From Deltaproteobacteria bacterium (GTDB lineage Bacteria; Desulfobacterota; Desulfuromonadia; Geobacterales; Geobacteraceae), in contig JAJZUQ010000029.1 of the NCBI GenBank assembly GCA_021848385.1, forward strand, positions 1 to 36,927: a DNA stretch of 36,927 bases, given 5' to 3'. This document shows, in pieces, positions 8,952 through 17,154 of the stretch. The stretch's first letter is position 1. Every line of letters starts with the position of its first letter. Position numbers and translations under genes: made by a program. The notes under the pieces are model-generated. The model was not told the origin of the DNA, ran no database searches, and saw only the letters and a program-made list of their open reading frames with translations.

Positions 8952-10775
8952 ATGAAAAAAATATTTTTCCCCATAATTGTCGTTCTTATCTCTACTCCGT
9001 GTGCATTTGCCAATCCCACGCAAAGCGGCGTGTCTGGTCTGCTGGCCGTGCCGTCGGCTGATACGCTCGACTCCGGCAACCTGTGTATCGGTTTATGGGG
9101 TGATCTGAGCAAGAACAAGAATTCCGGCAAGCACGCAGTGGTCCTTCCCGCCACCTTGACTCTCGGCATCGGCTCATTCTGGGAAATTTACGGTTCATAC
9201 CCCAACCTGCTGTTCAATAATCAACAGGAACTGTCGGGGAAGGGAACAGCCAACCTTGGCACCAAGCTCCGCTTGTACGGAACGAGAAGTTCAAACGTCA
9301 AGATTGCAGTCGATATCTCAGCCAATCGTCATGTTGCGGATGACCCCGTCGTCAACGGCGTTACCGACGTCGGAGGGAGGCTTGTCGCCTCGTTCATCAC
9401 CCAACGTTTTGCCGTGCACGGTTATGGCGGTTATCTCTCTAAAGGCAAGCAACCCGGCACGGCAGGCTCAGATCAGATGCTCTACGGCGGAGGTATCGAA
9501 TTGTCCCCCACTTCCAGGACCAAGGTGACCCTGGAACTGACGGGAGGTCAAAACAGCAAGTCGGGCAATTCCCTGAAAGATGCTCCCATCGAGAGCTTGG
9601 TCGGTTTTCAATATTACATTTCTCCCCATCTGACCTTCAATGCCGGAGCTGGAAAGCAGGTCAATTCATCGGGTCAGGACTGGCGTGCGATTATAGGTTT
9701 TACTACATGCCAGGGTATCGGTACCTATATCAAGCCGGTGCCTCGCCTGGTACTCGAACCGGATGAAAAACCCCGCCAGGTCGTCAAGGCTGCTAAAATA
9801 ACTCCGATTTCCTCTATGCTTCTTAAGTCCACGGCAATAGCTCCGGCAAGCAAGCTCGAAATTCCTGTCGATTCCGACCGTGAAGAGATTGTCATAAAGC
9901 CGTACGGCCAGGTGGTGATCCCGCCCCAGCCGCAACGGGCCCAGTCATCTTTACCGGTTATGCCCGTACTACAGCCGGCACAGCCACCAGTACAGCCGGC
10001 ACAGCCACCAGTACAGCCGGCACAGCCACCAGTACAGCCGGCACAGCCACCAGTACAGCCGGCACAGCCACCAGTACAGCCGGCACAGCCAGTTTCATCC
10101 ATTCAGCCCGTGCAAGTACCGGTACAGGTGATTCCCGCCGTGCCGCTTGTGCCGGTAGCGATAAAATCTATCCCCACGCCACCACTCGCGGCCGCAACGA
10201 CCCAGCCGTTTTCAGCAGTTCAACCCGTAACGACAGCGGTTCAACCGGTTCCGGCAGTTCAACCCACGGAGGAGCGTGTCTCTCAAGGCGAGTCTGTCAC
10301 GCCTGTCGACATTCAGATAGAAGGGCAAACCCCCCTCTATTCCGTCGATGTAAGGGGAGACAAGGTAGAGGTACTTTCCGGCAGTTCGCAACTGCCTTCT
10401 AAAACCGCCACCGTCTACCGTAAATTCCGGATCCCCGATGTCATGGCCGAATTCGGTCAGATGGATCTGTCCGATGAGGTGAAAAGATCTCTCTCGGAAG
10501 TTGCGGAGTATATCCGCGCCGACAAGAAGACTGCGTATATCAGGATCGAAGGATATACCGACAGCATCGGCTCCGAAAGATACGACATGGACCTTTCCCT
10601 GAAGCGCGCCATTGCTGTTGCGCACTACCTGGTAACCCGCGAAGGGATTGACCCTAAAATGCTTTTCGTCAAGGGCATGGGTAAGACGAAACTCCTCGCT
10701 GGCAATGAGACCACGGAAGGACGCCGGATCAACCGCCGCTTTGAGATTCTCTTCCTGGTTCCCAAGGGTACATGA
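8952..10775 (+). CDS. OmpA-family outer-membrane protein with a PAQ/PV-rich repeat linker
   Basis: A 607-aa envelope protein. The ATG at 8952 opens a clean signal peptide (MKKIFFPIIVVLISTPCAFA, cut before NPTQSG); a TTG upstream at 8889 would add residues without purpose. Residues about 20-270 alternate in the manner of an outer-membrane beta barrel (GSFWEIYGSYPNLLF, RFAVHGYGGYLSKGK, FQYYISPHLTFNAGAGKQ). A long Pro/Gln/Val linker follows with five exact QPAQPPV units. The last ~120 residues are an OmpA peptidoglycan-binding domain (RIEGYTDSIGSERYDM, KRAIAVAHYLV, NETTEGRRINRRFEI). It should tie the outer membrane to the cell wall. A second OmpA-type protein with a different N-terminal half lies at 32660-34105. 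Confidence 0.88.
   Translation: MKKIFFPIIVVLISTPCAFANPTQSGVSGLLAVPSADTLDSGNLCIGLWGDLSKNKNSGKHAVVLPATLTLGIGSFWEIYGSYPNLLFNNQQELSGKGTANLGTKLRLYGTRSSNVKIAVDISANRHVADDPVVNGVTDVGGRLVASFITQRFAVHGYGGYLSKGKQPGTAGSDQMLYGGGIELSPTSRTKVTLELTGGQNSKSGNSLKDAPIESLVGFQYYISPHLTFNAGAGKQVNSSGQDWRAIIGFTTCQGIGTYIKPVPRLVLEPDEKPRQVVKAAKITPISSMLLKSTAIAPASKLEIPVDSDREEIVIKPYGQVVIPPQPQRAQSSLPVMPVLQPAQPPVQPAQPPVQPAQPPVQPAQPPVQPAQPPVQPAQPVSSIQPVQVPVQVIPAVPLVPVAIKSIPTPPLAAATTQPFSAVQPVTTAVQPVPAVQPTEERVSQGESVTPVDIQIEGQTPLYSVDVRGDKVEVLSGSSQLPSKTATVYRKFRIPDVMAEFGQMDLSDEVKRSLSEVAEYIRADKKTAYIRIEGYTDSIGSERYDMDLSLKRAIAVAHYLVTREGIDPKMLFVKGMGKTKLLAGNETTEGRRINRRFEILFLVPKGT
9972..10090 (+). repeat. 21-bp coding tandem repeat, five exact copies plus a partial
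   Basis: The unit CAGCCGGCACAGCC followed by ACCAGTA starts at 9972, 9993, 10014, 10035 and 10056; a sixth partial copy of 14 bases runs from 10077 to 10090. It encodes QPAQPPV and keeps the frame, so slippage would change linker length without breaking the gene. Confidence 0.97.
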
Positions 10776-10808
10776 TGCAACGGACACATATTTTTGTCTG
10801 TCCTAAAC

Positions 10809-10834
10809 AGTTCAATAAAGGATACTATTGAACT
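10809..10834. terminator. 9-bp inverted repeat downstream of the OmpA gene
   Basis: AGTTCAATA (10809-10817) pairs perfectly with TATTGAACT (10826-10834) around an 8-nt loop. It could end the OmpA transcript, but lacks a real U-run. It could also be an operator for the lipoprotein gene. Confidence 0.4.
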
Positions 10835-10920
10835 TTCGTGTAATCTCACCGAAAGTAAACGTGATGGTGCCCCGTCAGTCTTTGACAGGTGACAAGGTCA
10901 TACCCCCGGAGGTCACGGCA

Positions 10921-11562
10921 ATGAAAATTTCTGTTTTTTTCATGGGAATACTGTTGGCAGTGGTTCTGGCGGGTTGTTCTTTGAAGGTCGTCCCTGAACA
11001 GACGGGATCCGGGGTCATAAATACCGCCGATAACTCCCAGACAATTGCCAAGAATGGGCTTTCCGTTACGGTTAAACCGGCCGATGTGGACCTCCGTAAT
11101 TACAATCTGGAAGGGACGGTGTCGGCATTCTCGGTGCTCATAGACAACCATACCGGCAAAGAGATCAGTTTCAGCAACGACTCGTTCGTTCTCCTGGATA
11201 ATGAAAACCGCCAGTATCTGCCCCTCACCCCTGAGAAAGTAAAAGAGATCCTCTCCAAGGATTCCTACTACCTGATACCCTATCCCTATGTCGGTTTCTA
11301 CTACATGGAAGACTACGCTAAATCTTCCTCCTACAATGAGTTCAATTCCCAGGCCCCTTATTTTTACGACCTCTACCCGCAAGACATCTATACCAAAGCT
11401 TTGAGCGGTGATTCCATCATTCCGGACGCAAAAGTGTCGGGTCTCGTTTATTTCAAGATTGATCTTTCTTCAGTCAAGGGCGCAAAGCTTCTCGTATTCA
11501 TGAAGGGAACCCCACGGTCGGCAGCGCCTGATTTTGCCTTTCCGTTCAAAGTTGAAAAATAA
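10921..11562 (+). CDS. Predicted lipoprotein of unknown function
   Basis: A 213-aa protein starting at the ATG at 10921, which has CGGAGG nine bases upstream. An in-frame start further upstream at 10828 would place the signal peptide internally. The N-terminus is a type II signal peptide with lipobox LAGC, giving an acylated C19. The mature part is mainly beta (GLSVTVKPADVDLRNYNLEGTV, VLIDNHTGKEISFSNDSFVLLD), with a Tyr-rich central stretch (YYLIPYPYVGFYYMEDY). The C-terminal segment ends VYFKIDLSSVKGAKLLVFM. I do not recognise the family. It may be an immunoglobulin-like outer-membrane lipoprotein acting with the adjacent OmpA-family protein, which is a guess from position. Confidence 0.8.
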   Translation: MKISVFFMGILLAVVLAGCSLKVVPEQTGSGVINTADNSQTIAKNGLSVTVKPADVDLRNYNLEGTVSAFSVLIDNHTGKEISFSNDSFVLLDNENRQYLPLTPEKVKEILSKDSYYLIPYPYVGFYYMEDYAKSSSYNEFNSQAPYFYDLYPQDIYTKALSGDSIIPDAKVSGLVYFKIDLSSVKGAKLLVFMKGTPRSAAPDFAFPFKVEK

Positions 11563-11580
11563 TCCTGGAGTATTATTCCG

Positions 11581-13281
11581 ATGCCTCTGACGTCACTCTG
11601 GCAGGCACTGGGGGGGCTCGGTCTTTTTATCCTCGGCATGAAGTCCATGTCCGAGGGGTTACAAAGAATTGCCGGCGAACGACTGCGCCAGACACTTGAA
11701 AAAGTCACCGGCAATAGACTGACCGCGGCTCTCATGGGGAGTTGCCTCTCCTCCCTGCTCCAGTCCAGCAGCGCTGCTTCTATTATCATCGTCGGTCTTC
11801 TCAACGCCGGCCTGCTCTCCTTGTACCAGGCACTCGGTGTGCTGATGGGGACCGGCATAGGCACTACCCTCGCCATCCAGTTCATTGCCTTCAAGATTTC
11901 CCAAATAGCCCTGCCGGCAATTGCCATCGGCGTATTCCTGAAATATTTCAGCAAGCGGAGGCGGGTCGTCTACGTTGGAGAACTTCTGCTCGGTGCGGGA
12001 CTGATATTTTTCGGCCTCCAACTGATGGAGTCGGGCTTCGCTCCCGTCAAACAGACCGCGCTGTTCCAGGCCATCCAGCATCCGCTGTTCAGTTGGCGCA
12101 TCAGCTACGTTCTTCTTGGTGCGCTGCTGACCTTTCTCATCCAATCCGGCAGTGCCGTAATCGGCATTGTTATCGCCCTTGCAGGAAGCGGCCTCATAGG
12201 TTTCCCCAGCGGCGTTGCCATGGTCATCGGCGAGGTACTCGGCACGTCACTCATTGCCCTGGTCGCCACTATCGGCGGGACAATAGCCGCCAAGCGCACC
12301 GCAATCATCTACTGTATTATCAACGTCGTTGCCGTTACCCTCGTCCTCCTCAGTTTCCCCCTGTTCCTTAAGACGATTCAGTTCTTCTCACCCGGTGAAG
12401 CCGAATTCACTATCACATCCATTGGCAGCACCGGCACTCATCCTGACCTCAGTCGCCCTAACATTGCACGCCACCTGGCCAACGCCCATACGATCTTCAG
12501 TGTTTTCAGCATTATGGTTTTCCTGCCGCTCATGGGTTTTTTTGTCCGCTCCGCAGCACGAATCCTCCCCGGCATCGATGGCAATCTCGATTACGAACCC
12601 CGCCCTAAATTTATTGACAACCGCATTCTCAACACCCCGTCCATTGCTCTTCTACAGGCAAAGAACGAAACCAGACGCATGGCGTCCATCGCCGAATCCA
12701 TGTTCGAGGATGTAGTCAAACAGTTTTACAAGTACGATGCCCGCCGGACGATGCGTATCAAGCAGAAGGAAGAGGCGCTGGACGCTCTGCAACGTGATAT
12801 TTCAAATTTCCTCGTCTCCCTGTCCAAACAGTCGGTTGGCCAGGACAGTTTTCTCGAAATTCCTCTCATGCTCCAGGTGATCAGCGGACTTGAACATATC
12901 GGAGATCAGAATGAGACAGTCCTCGACTATCTGAGACGTAAAAAGGAAGACAAGATCATCTTCTCGGCAGCCGCCATGACGGAGTTGCGCTATTTAGCCG
13001 CCACCGTCGGCGACCTGGTGAGAGTAGCCGTTGCCTCTGTACAGGAGTCTGGCCGGGACAGCCTGTCTGCCGGGACAGAGCTTCGCGAGTCGGTGACTCA
13101 ACTCCAGGAGAACATGCTCGACAACCATATCAAACGTCTCACCGATGGGGAATGTACGGTTATAGCAGGGCTGAATTACAGCGATATCGTTGGCGGATTC
13201 TCCAAGATAGCCGACGCTTCCATGCAGATAATCAAGAGCGAACGGGAGTTTTTCGATGCATCATCTTCTGGCGGCCATTGA
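11581..13281 (+). CDS. Na/Pi-cotransporter family protein with PhoU-like tail
   Basis: A 566-aa inner-membrane protein. The N-terminal ~330 residues form the Na+/phosphate cotransporter II fold, with about eight hydrophobic segments and the duplicated core motif: QSSSA at 61-65 and its second-half counterpart QSGSA at 188-192. The C-terminal ~230 residues are cytoplasmic and helical like PhoU (MEDVVKQFYKYD-like, SNFLVSLSK, QVISGLEHIGDQNETV). It likely imports phosphate with sodium and senses cell phosphate through the PhoU part. The stop lies 26 bp inside the next gene, a Ppx/GppA phosphatase, which links phosphate uptake to polyphosphate turnover. Confidence 0.92.
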   Translation: MPLTSLWQALGGLGLFILGMKSMSEGLQRIAGERLRQTLEKVTGNRLTAALMGSCLSSLLQSSSAASIIIVGLLNAGLLSLYQALGVLMGTGIGTTLAIQFIAFKISQIALPAIAIGVFLKYFSKRRRVVYVGELLLGAGLIFFGLQLMESGFAPVKQTALFQAIQHPLFSWRISYVLLGALLTFLIQSGSAVIGIVIALAGSGLIGFPSGVAMVIGEVLGTSLIALVATIGGTIAAKRTAIIYCIINVVAVTLVLLSFPLFLKTIQFFSPGEAEFTITSIGSTGTHPDLSRPNIARHLANAHTIFSVFSIMVFLPLMGFFVRSAARILPGIDGNLDYEPRPKFIDNRILNTPSIALLQAKNETRRMASIAESMFEDVVKQFYKYDARRTMRIKQKEEALDALQRDISNFLVSLSKQSVGQDSFLEIPLMLQVISGLEHIGDQNETVLDYLRRKKEDKIIFSAAAMTELRYLAATVGDLVRVAVASVQESGRDSLSAGTELRESVTQLQENMLDNHIKRLTDGECTVIAGLNYSDIVGGFSKIADASMQIIKSEREFFDASSSGGH

Positions 13282-14173
13282 CCTGGGAACGAACACCGCC
13301 CGCCTCCTCATTGGCAGACATCTTCCCGATGGCACCGTGCAACCGGTGACCGTCAGTCGTCGCATAACGCGTCTCGGTGGTGGATTTACCCGTGAATCCG
13401 GTATTTCACCGGAAGCCCGGGAGCGCACACTTGCAGCTCTGCACGAATTTGCCGCGGAAATGAAACGTCACGATGTTCAGCACTTACGGGCCGTGGCAAC
13501 AAGTGCGGTCCGAGATGCCGCCAATGGAAAGGAGTTCTGCCGCGAGGTCCTTGAAACCACCGGAATCAGGCTCGAAGTCATCAATGGTGAGGAAGAAGGG
13601 CTCCTTACCCTGAGGGGAGTGCTGGCCGTAATCGACAAACGCCCGGAATCCCTTTTCGTATTCGACGTTGGCGGGGGGAGCACTGAATACACCCTGTCCC
13701 AAGGCGAGACGCCGCTCTTTACCCGCAGTCTTCCCCTCGGTGTGGTCAGGCTCACCGAAGGGAAGGGTGAGTGCGAGGCGATGATCGAGAAAATCGACAG
13801 GGAATTGAATGCCTTACGGGATGAGGTGGGGGAAAAGGGGCTGCTGCCCAAGGTTGGCAACGCAATGCTCGTGGGAACCGCCGGCACGGCCACAACTCTG
13901 GCTGCCATCAGCATGTCCATGATTGACTACGATTACCGCCGGGTGAACAATCACACCCTCTCCCGTGCAGAAATCGACGCCATATTCAAGAGACTCCTCC
14001 CCCTGTCACCTGCGGAGCGGCTTCTGGTGCCCGGGATGGAAAAGGGGAGGGAGGACCTGATACTTGCAGGTTGCCTCCTCACCCTGCGGACCATGGAATT
14101 GTTCGGGTTCGAGCGGATGAAGGTGAGCGATTTCGGACTGCTGGAAGGGATTCTGCTATCGGTTCAAGAGTAA
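13256..14173 (+). CDS. Ppx/GppA-family phosphatase (exopolyphosphatase type)
   Basis: A 305-aa member of the ASKHA fold. Phosphate-binding motif 1 is DLGTNTARLL (9-18) and motif 2 is DVGGGSTEY (137-145). Between them are ATSAVRDA (81-88) and the catalytic-glutamate region GEEEG (111-115). Length and lack of a C-terminal HD domain fit the short form, which hydrolyses polyphosphate or pppGpp. The gene overlaps the Na/Pi transporter by 26 bp and must be co-transcribed. That pairing favours exopolyphosphatase over the stringent-response function. A terminator follows directly. Confidence 0.92.
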   Translation: MHHLLAAIDLGTNTARLLIGRHLPDGTVQPVTVSRRITRLGGGFTRESGISPEARERTLAALHEFAAEMKRHDVQHLRAVATSAVRDAANGKEFCREVLETTGIRLEVINGEEEGLLTLRGVLAVIDKRPESLFVFDVGGGSTEYTLSQGETPLFTRSLPLGVVRLTEGKGECEAMIEKIDRELNALRDEVGEKGLLPKVGNAMLVGTAGTATTLAAISMSMIDYDYRRVNNHTLSRAEIDAIFKRLLPLSPAERLLVPGMEKGREDLILAGCLLTLRTMELFGFERMKVSDFGLLEGILLSVQE

Positions 14174-14175
14174 CG

Positions 14176-14205
14176 AAAGGGGGACAACAGCCCCCCTTTC
14201 TGTTT
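14176..14205. terminator. Convergent terminator between ppx/gppA and the cytochrome gene
   Basis: AAAGGGGG (14176-14183) pairs with CCCCCTTT (14192-14199) around a short loop, followed by a T-rich CTGTTTG. It sits between two convergent genes. Confidence 0.8.
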
Positions 14206-14213
14206 GCCCAAGG

Positions 14214-14531
14214 CTAATTCCCTGGTCCGGCAAAGGTTTTCATATACATGATAAGGGATTGCATGTCGTTTCCGGCGGGATCGAGGGGTTTCCCCTTGAG
14301 CGCCTTTTCGATGCACTTGTTGACAATGCCGGTCAGTTTCCCCTCATCGTAGGTCGCAGCCCACTCAAGCTTCCTTCCGCCCGGGTGGCAGCTTGCGCAG
14401 CTTTTGCCACTGGTCCCGAGTTTTGTGCTTTCGAAGAGTTCCTTCCCCCGTTCCAGTGTGGGGCCATCGGCAGCCTGTGCGGTAACGGCAAGGGAGATAA
14501 GAACTGCGGCGAGCCAATATCGTTTTACCAT
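14214..14531 (-). CDS. Small periplasmic monoheme cytochrome c
   Basis: A 105-aa secreted electron carrier. The signal peptide (MVKRYWLAAVLISLAVTAQA) should be cut before ADG. A single CASCH heme-binding motif is at 45-49, with H49 as proximal ligand. A methionine in GNDMQSL (M90) is the probable distal ligand, as in class I cytochromes. AGGAGG lies upstream of the ATG. It probably shuttles electrons in the periplasm, in line with metal-reducing relatives; no partner redox gene is adjacent. It opposes the direction of its neighbours. Confidence 0.92.
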   Translation of the reverse strand: MVKRYWLAAVLISLAVTAQAADGPTLERGKELFESTKLGTSGKSCASCHPGGRKLEWAATYDEGKLTGIVNKCIEKALKGKPLDPAGNDMQSLIMYMKTFAGPGN

Positions 14532-14562
14532 GTGATCCTCCTTTGTTTGACCTTCAGGTTGA

Positions 14563-14590
14563 AGAGTATCTGAAAAACCGCGTCTGTCAA
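14563..14590 (-). promoter_or_regulatory. Promoter of the cytochrome c gene
   Basis: On the reverse strand TTGACA (14585-14590) and TACTCT (14563-14568) are 16 bp apart, giving a short 5' leader with an AGGAGG site. Confidence 0.65.
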
Positions 14591-14609
14591 CCCTTTGCCC
14601 CTTTCCTGA

Positions 14610-14628
14610 TATAGAAACCCGTTCTATA
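14610..14628. promoter_or_regulatory. 19-bp palindromic operator candidate upstream of iorA
   Basis: TATAGAA (14610-14616) and TTCTATA (14622-14628) are perfect inverted copies around ACCCG. It ends six bases before the -35 box of the iorA promoter. Size and symmetry suit a dimeric regulator such as a TetR- or GntR-family protein; which one is unknown. Confidence 0.6.
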
Positions 14629-14634
14629 AAGCAG

Positions 14635-14663
14635 TTGACATAAAAGCCCGTTTTTTGTATAGT
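14635..14663 (+). promoter_or_regulatory. Strong sigma-70-type promoter of the ior operon
   Basis: A consensus TTGACA (14635-14640), a 17-bp spacer and TATAGT (14658-14663). This is the best promoter match I found on the forward strand. Transcription should start near 14670. Confidence 0.85.
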
Positions 14664-14673
14664 TTCGGCACCG

Positions 14674-14701
14674 TTACGGGGTTCTGCCCCGTGTTTTTTT
14701 G
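14674..14701 (+). terminator. Promoter-proximal intrinsic terminator (attenuator candidate)
   Basis: ACGGGG (14676-14681) and CCCCGT (14687-14692) form a perfect stem with a 5-nt loop, followed by G and seven T residues (14694-14700). It begins within about ten bases of the predicted transcription start and lies ~95 bp before iorA, so most transcripts would stop after roughly 30 nt unless readthrough is controlled. Confidence 0.75.
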
Positions 14702-14795
14702 CCGCGCAGCTGCTGTTCCACTGGCGTTCCGAACCCTATCACTCCGCCTTCTGCCGGTAATCAGACAGTACTCTCTCTAGTAAGGACCGTATCCC

Positions 14796-16550
14796 ATGCA
14801 TGAAATTCTTTCCGGCAACGAGGCAATAGCCCGCGGCGCCTACGAAGCTGGCGTCAAAGTTGCCTGTGCCTACCCTGGTACGCCATCCACAGAAATCCTC
14901 GAAACCATCATCCAGTACAAGGAAATCAACTCCTCCTGGGCACCAAATGAAAAGGTTGCCCTCGAAGTTGCCATCGGTGCCTCCTTCGGTGGTGGCAGGT
15001 CGCTGGTGGCCATGAAACACGTCGGTGTCAATGTGGCTGCCGACCCGCTCTTCACCCTTTCCTATACCGGGGTAAACGGTGGCCTCCTGCTGGTAGTAGC
15101 CGACGACCCGGAGATGCACTCCTCGCAGAACGAACAGGACAGCCGCAATTACGCGAAGTTCGCCAAGATCCCGATGCTGGAACCGGCCGACTCCCGTGAA
15201 TGCAAGGAATTTACCCGTCTCGCCTTCGAGCTCTCCGAGCAGTACGATACCCCGGTCATGCTCCGGAGCACCACCCGTATCTCCCACGGCAAGTCCATAG
15301 TCGACCTGGCAGAACCGGTCACCGGCCTTGCCGAACCGAAACTGTCGAGAAATCCCTCCAAACTGGTCATGCTTCCCGGCAATGCCAAGATCCGTCACCC
15401 GTTGGTGGAGGAGCGGTTGGTGAAACTGTCAGCCGCAGGATGCACCATGCCGATCAACCGCCAGGAACTGCGCGACACCAAAGTAGGCATCATCACGGCG
15501 GGCGTCTGCTACCAGTACGTGCGCGAAGTGCTCCCCGACGCCTCGACCCTGAAGCTGGGGATGGTCCACCCTCTGCCCCGCGATCTCATCAGGGAATTCG
15601 CGGCAAAGGTCGACCGTCTCTACGTGGTCGAAGAACTCGATCCGTTCATCGAGGAGCAGGTCAAGGCCATGGGGATTGCCGTAACCGGCAAGGAAATCTT
15701 CTCCCTCTGCGGCGAACTGACTCCGGGACGCATCAGGAAGGCCTTCGGCCTGCCGGGAGGTGATGCCTCCGCTGGAGAAAAGCTGCCGGGACGTCCCCCC
15801 AACATGTGCCCCGGCTGCCCACACCGCGGCGTATTCTTTGCCCTTAACCAGCTCAAGGCATACGTCACCGGCGACATCGGCTGTTACACCCTCGGGTTCA
15901 TGCCACCCCTATCGGCCATGGACACCTGCATCTGCATGGGTGCCTCCATCGGCACCGCCACCGGCGTGGTGAAGGTGGTGGGGGAGGAGGAGCGGAAAAA
16001 GGTGGTTGCCGTCATCGGCGACTCAACCTTCCTCCATACCGGTATCAACGGTCTCATGGACATGGTGTACAACAATGCACCGGCGACGGTGGTCATCCTT
16101 GACAACCGGATCACCGCCATGACCGGGCGCCAGGACAACCCGGCATCGGGCTTCACCCTCATGAACGAACCGACCAGCCGCATCGACTTTCCTCTCCTCT
16201 GCAAGGCGCTCGGAGTAAAGCATATCAGGGTCATCAATCCCCTCGACCTGGAGGAGACCAAACGTGTGCTCCAGGAGGAGATGTCGCGCCCCGAACCGTC
16301 GGTCATCATCACCGACAAACCGTGTGTCCTGATTAATCGGGAAGGGGTCTTCACGAAGGGGCCGGTGTACCAAGTGGATGCGGATCAATGCACCGGTTGC
16401 CGCGCCTGCCTCAAGATCGGCTGCCCGGCCATCGAATGGAAGCCCGGGGAGGGGAAAAAGGGAAAAGCGTTTATCGACCCCCTTCTCTGTACCGGTTGCG
16501 ATGTCTGTCGTCAGTTGTGCAAATTCGACGCCATCGGGAGGTCCAAATGA
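14796..16550 (+). CDS. iorA: Indolepyruvate:ferredoxin oxidoreductase, alpha subunit
   Basis: A 584-aa subunit that with IorB oxidatively decarboxylates aryl-pyruvates (indole-, phenyl-, hydroxyphenylpyruvate) to aryl-acetyl-CoA, reducing ferredoxin. The N-terminal pyrimidine-type domain begins with YPGTPSTEI. The thiamine-diphosphate region includes GDIGCYTLGF from residue 359, GDSTFLHTG from 408, then DNRITAMTGRQDNP. The tail carries two 4Fe-4S cysteine sets: C532, C535, C538, C543 and C565, C568, C571, C575. All key elements are intact. The reaction can also run in the carboxylating direction in anaerobes. It shares an ATGA overlap with iorB and is followed by a phenylacetate-CoA ligase, which fits aromatic amino-acid or aryl-acetate metabolism. 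Confidence 0.95.
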   Translation: MHEILSGNEAIARGAYEAGVKVACAYPGTPSTEILETIIQYKEINSSWAPNEKVALEVAIGASFGGGRSLVAMKHVGVNVAADPLFTLSYTGVNGGLLLVVADDPEMHSSQNEQDSRNYAKFAKIPMLEPADSRECKEFTRLAFELSEQYDTPVMLRSTTRISHGKSIVDLAEPVTGLAEPKLSRNPSKLVMLPGNAKIRHPLVEERLVKLSAAGCTMPINRQELRDTKVGIITAGVCYQYVREVLPDASTLKLGMVHPLPRDLIREFAAKVDRLYVVEELDPFIEEQVKAMGIAVTGKEIFSLCGELTPGRIRKAFGLPGGDASAGEKLPGRPPNMCPGCPHRGVFFALNQLKAYVTGDIGCYTLGFMPPLSAMDTCICMGASIGTATGVVKVVGEEERKKVVAVIGDSTFLHTGINGLMDMVYNNAPATVVILDNRITAMTGRQDNPASGFTLMNEPTSRIDFPLLCKALGVKHIRVINPLDLEETKRVLQEEMSRPEPSVIITDKPCVLINREGVFTKGPVYQVDADQCTGCRACLKIGCPAIEWKPGEGKKGKAFIDPLLCTGCDVCRQLCKFDAIGRSK

Positions 16551-17125
16551 GCGATCAGATTACCAATATCCTCCTTGTCGGCGTGGGGGGGCAGGGGATC
16601 CTGCTCGCCTCGGAGATTCTCTCCGAAACCTTCATGCTGGCCGGTTTCGACGTGAAAAAGAGTGAAATTCACGGCATGTCACAGCGGGGAGGGAGTGTGG
16701 TCTCCCACGTCCGCTACGGCAAAGAGGTGTTTTCCCCCATTGTCCCCGAAGGGGAGGGTGACATACTCTTCGGCTTCGAACTGATGGAAACCTGTCGTGC
16801 CCTTCCCCTTCTGAAAAAGGGGGGACGGGTGGTCGTGAACGATCTCCGCATCCAGCCACCGTCGGTGCTGATGGGGCAGGAGTCCTATCCCGAAGGGCTG
16901 GTGGATCGGATTAGATCCCGCTTTCCCGATTTTCTCCTGGTGGACGGCCAGAAACTCGCCCTGGAGGCGGGAAATCCCCGTGCAGCCAATACGGTGCTTC
17001 TGGGTGCCGTTTCCAAGCGGCTCGACATCGACGAGAAATTCTGGCTCACCGCTCTGGAGAAACTGGTGCCGAAGAAGGCTCTGGAAATCAACCGGAAGGC
17101 GTTCATGCTCGGCAGGAACCTGTAA
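16547..17125 (+). CDS. iorB: Indolepyruvate:ferredoxin oxidoreductase, beta subunit
   Basis: A 192-aa gamma-type subunit of the 2-oxoacid:ferredoxin oxidoreductase family. It has the glycine-rich GVGGQGILLASE (12-23) and the signature KKSEIHGMSQRGGSVVSHVRYG (residues 37-58). I take the ATG at 16547, which overlaps the iorA stop as ATGA. An in-frame extension to 16388 would only run through the iorA ferredoxin region in the wrong frame. It pairs with IorA; together they form the CoA-binding and catalytic complex. A 29-bp gap with AAGGAG leads to the ligase gene. Confidence 0.94.
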   Translation: MSDQITNILLVGVGGQGILLASEILSETFMLAGFDVKKSEIHGMSQRGGSVVSHVRYGKEVFSPIVPEGEGDILFGFELMETCRALPLLKKGGRVVVNDLRIQPPSVLMGQESYPEGLVDRIRSRFPDFLLVDGQKLALEAGNPRAANTVLLGAVSKRLDIDEKFWLTALEKLVPKKALEINRKAFMLGRNL

Positions 17126-17154
17126 ATCGGTGATTAAAGGGTAAGGAGCTAACC

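Noticed and set aside
9725..10102. Reverse frame of GCAGCTG-type repeats opposite the OmpA gene
   Set aside because: It is only the complement of the 21-bp coding repeat, with extreme Gly/Cys composition.
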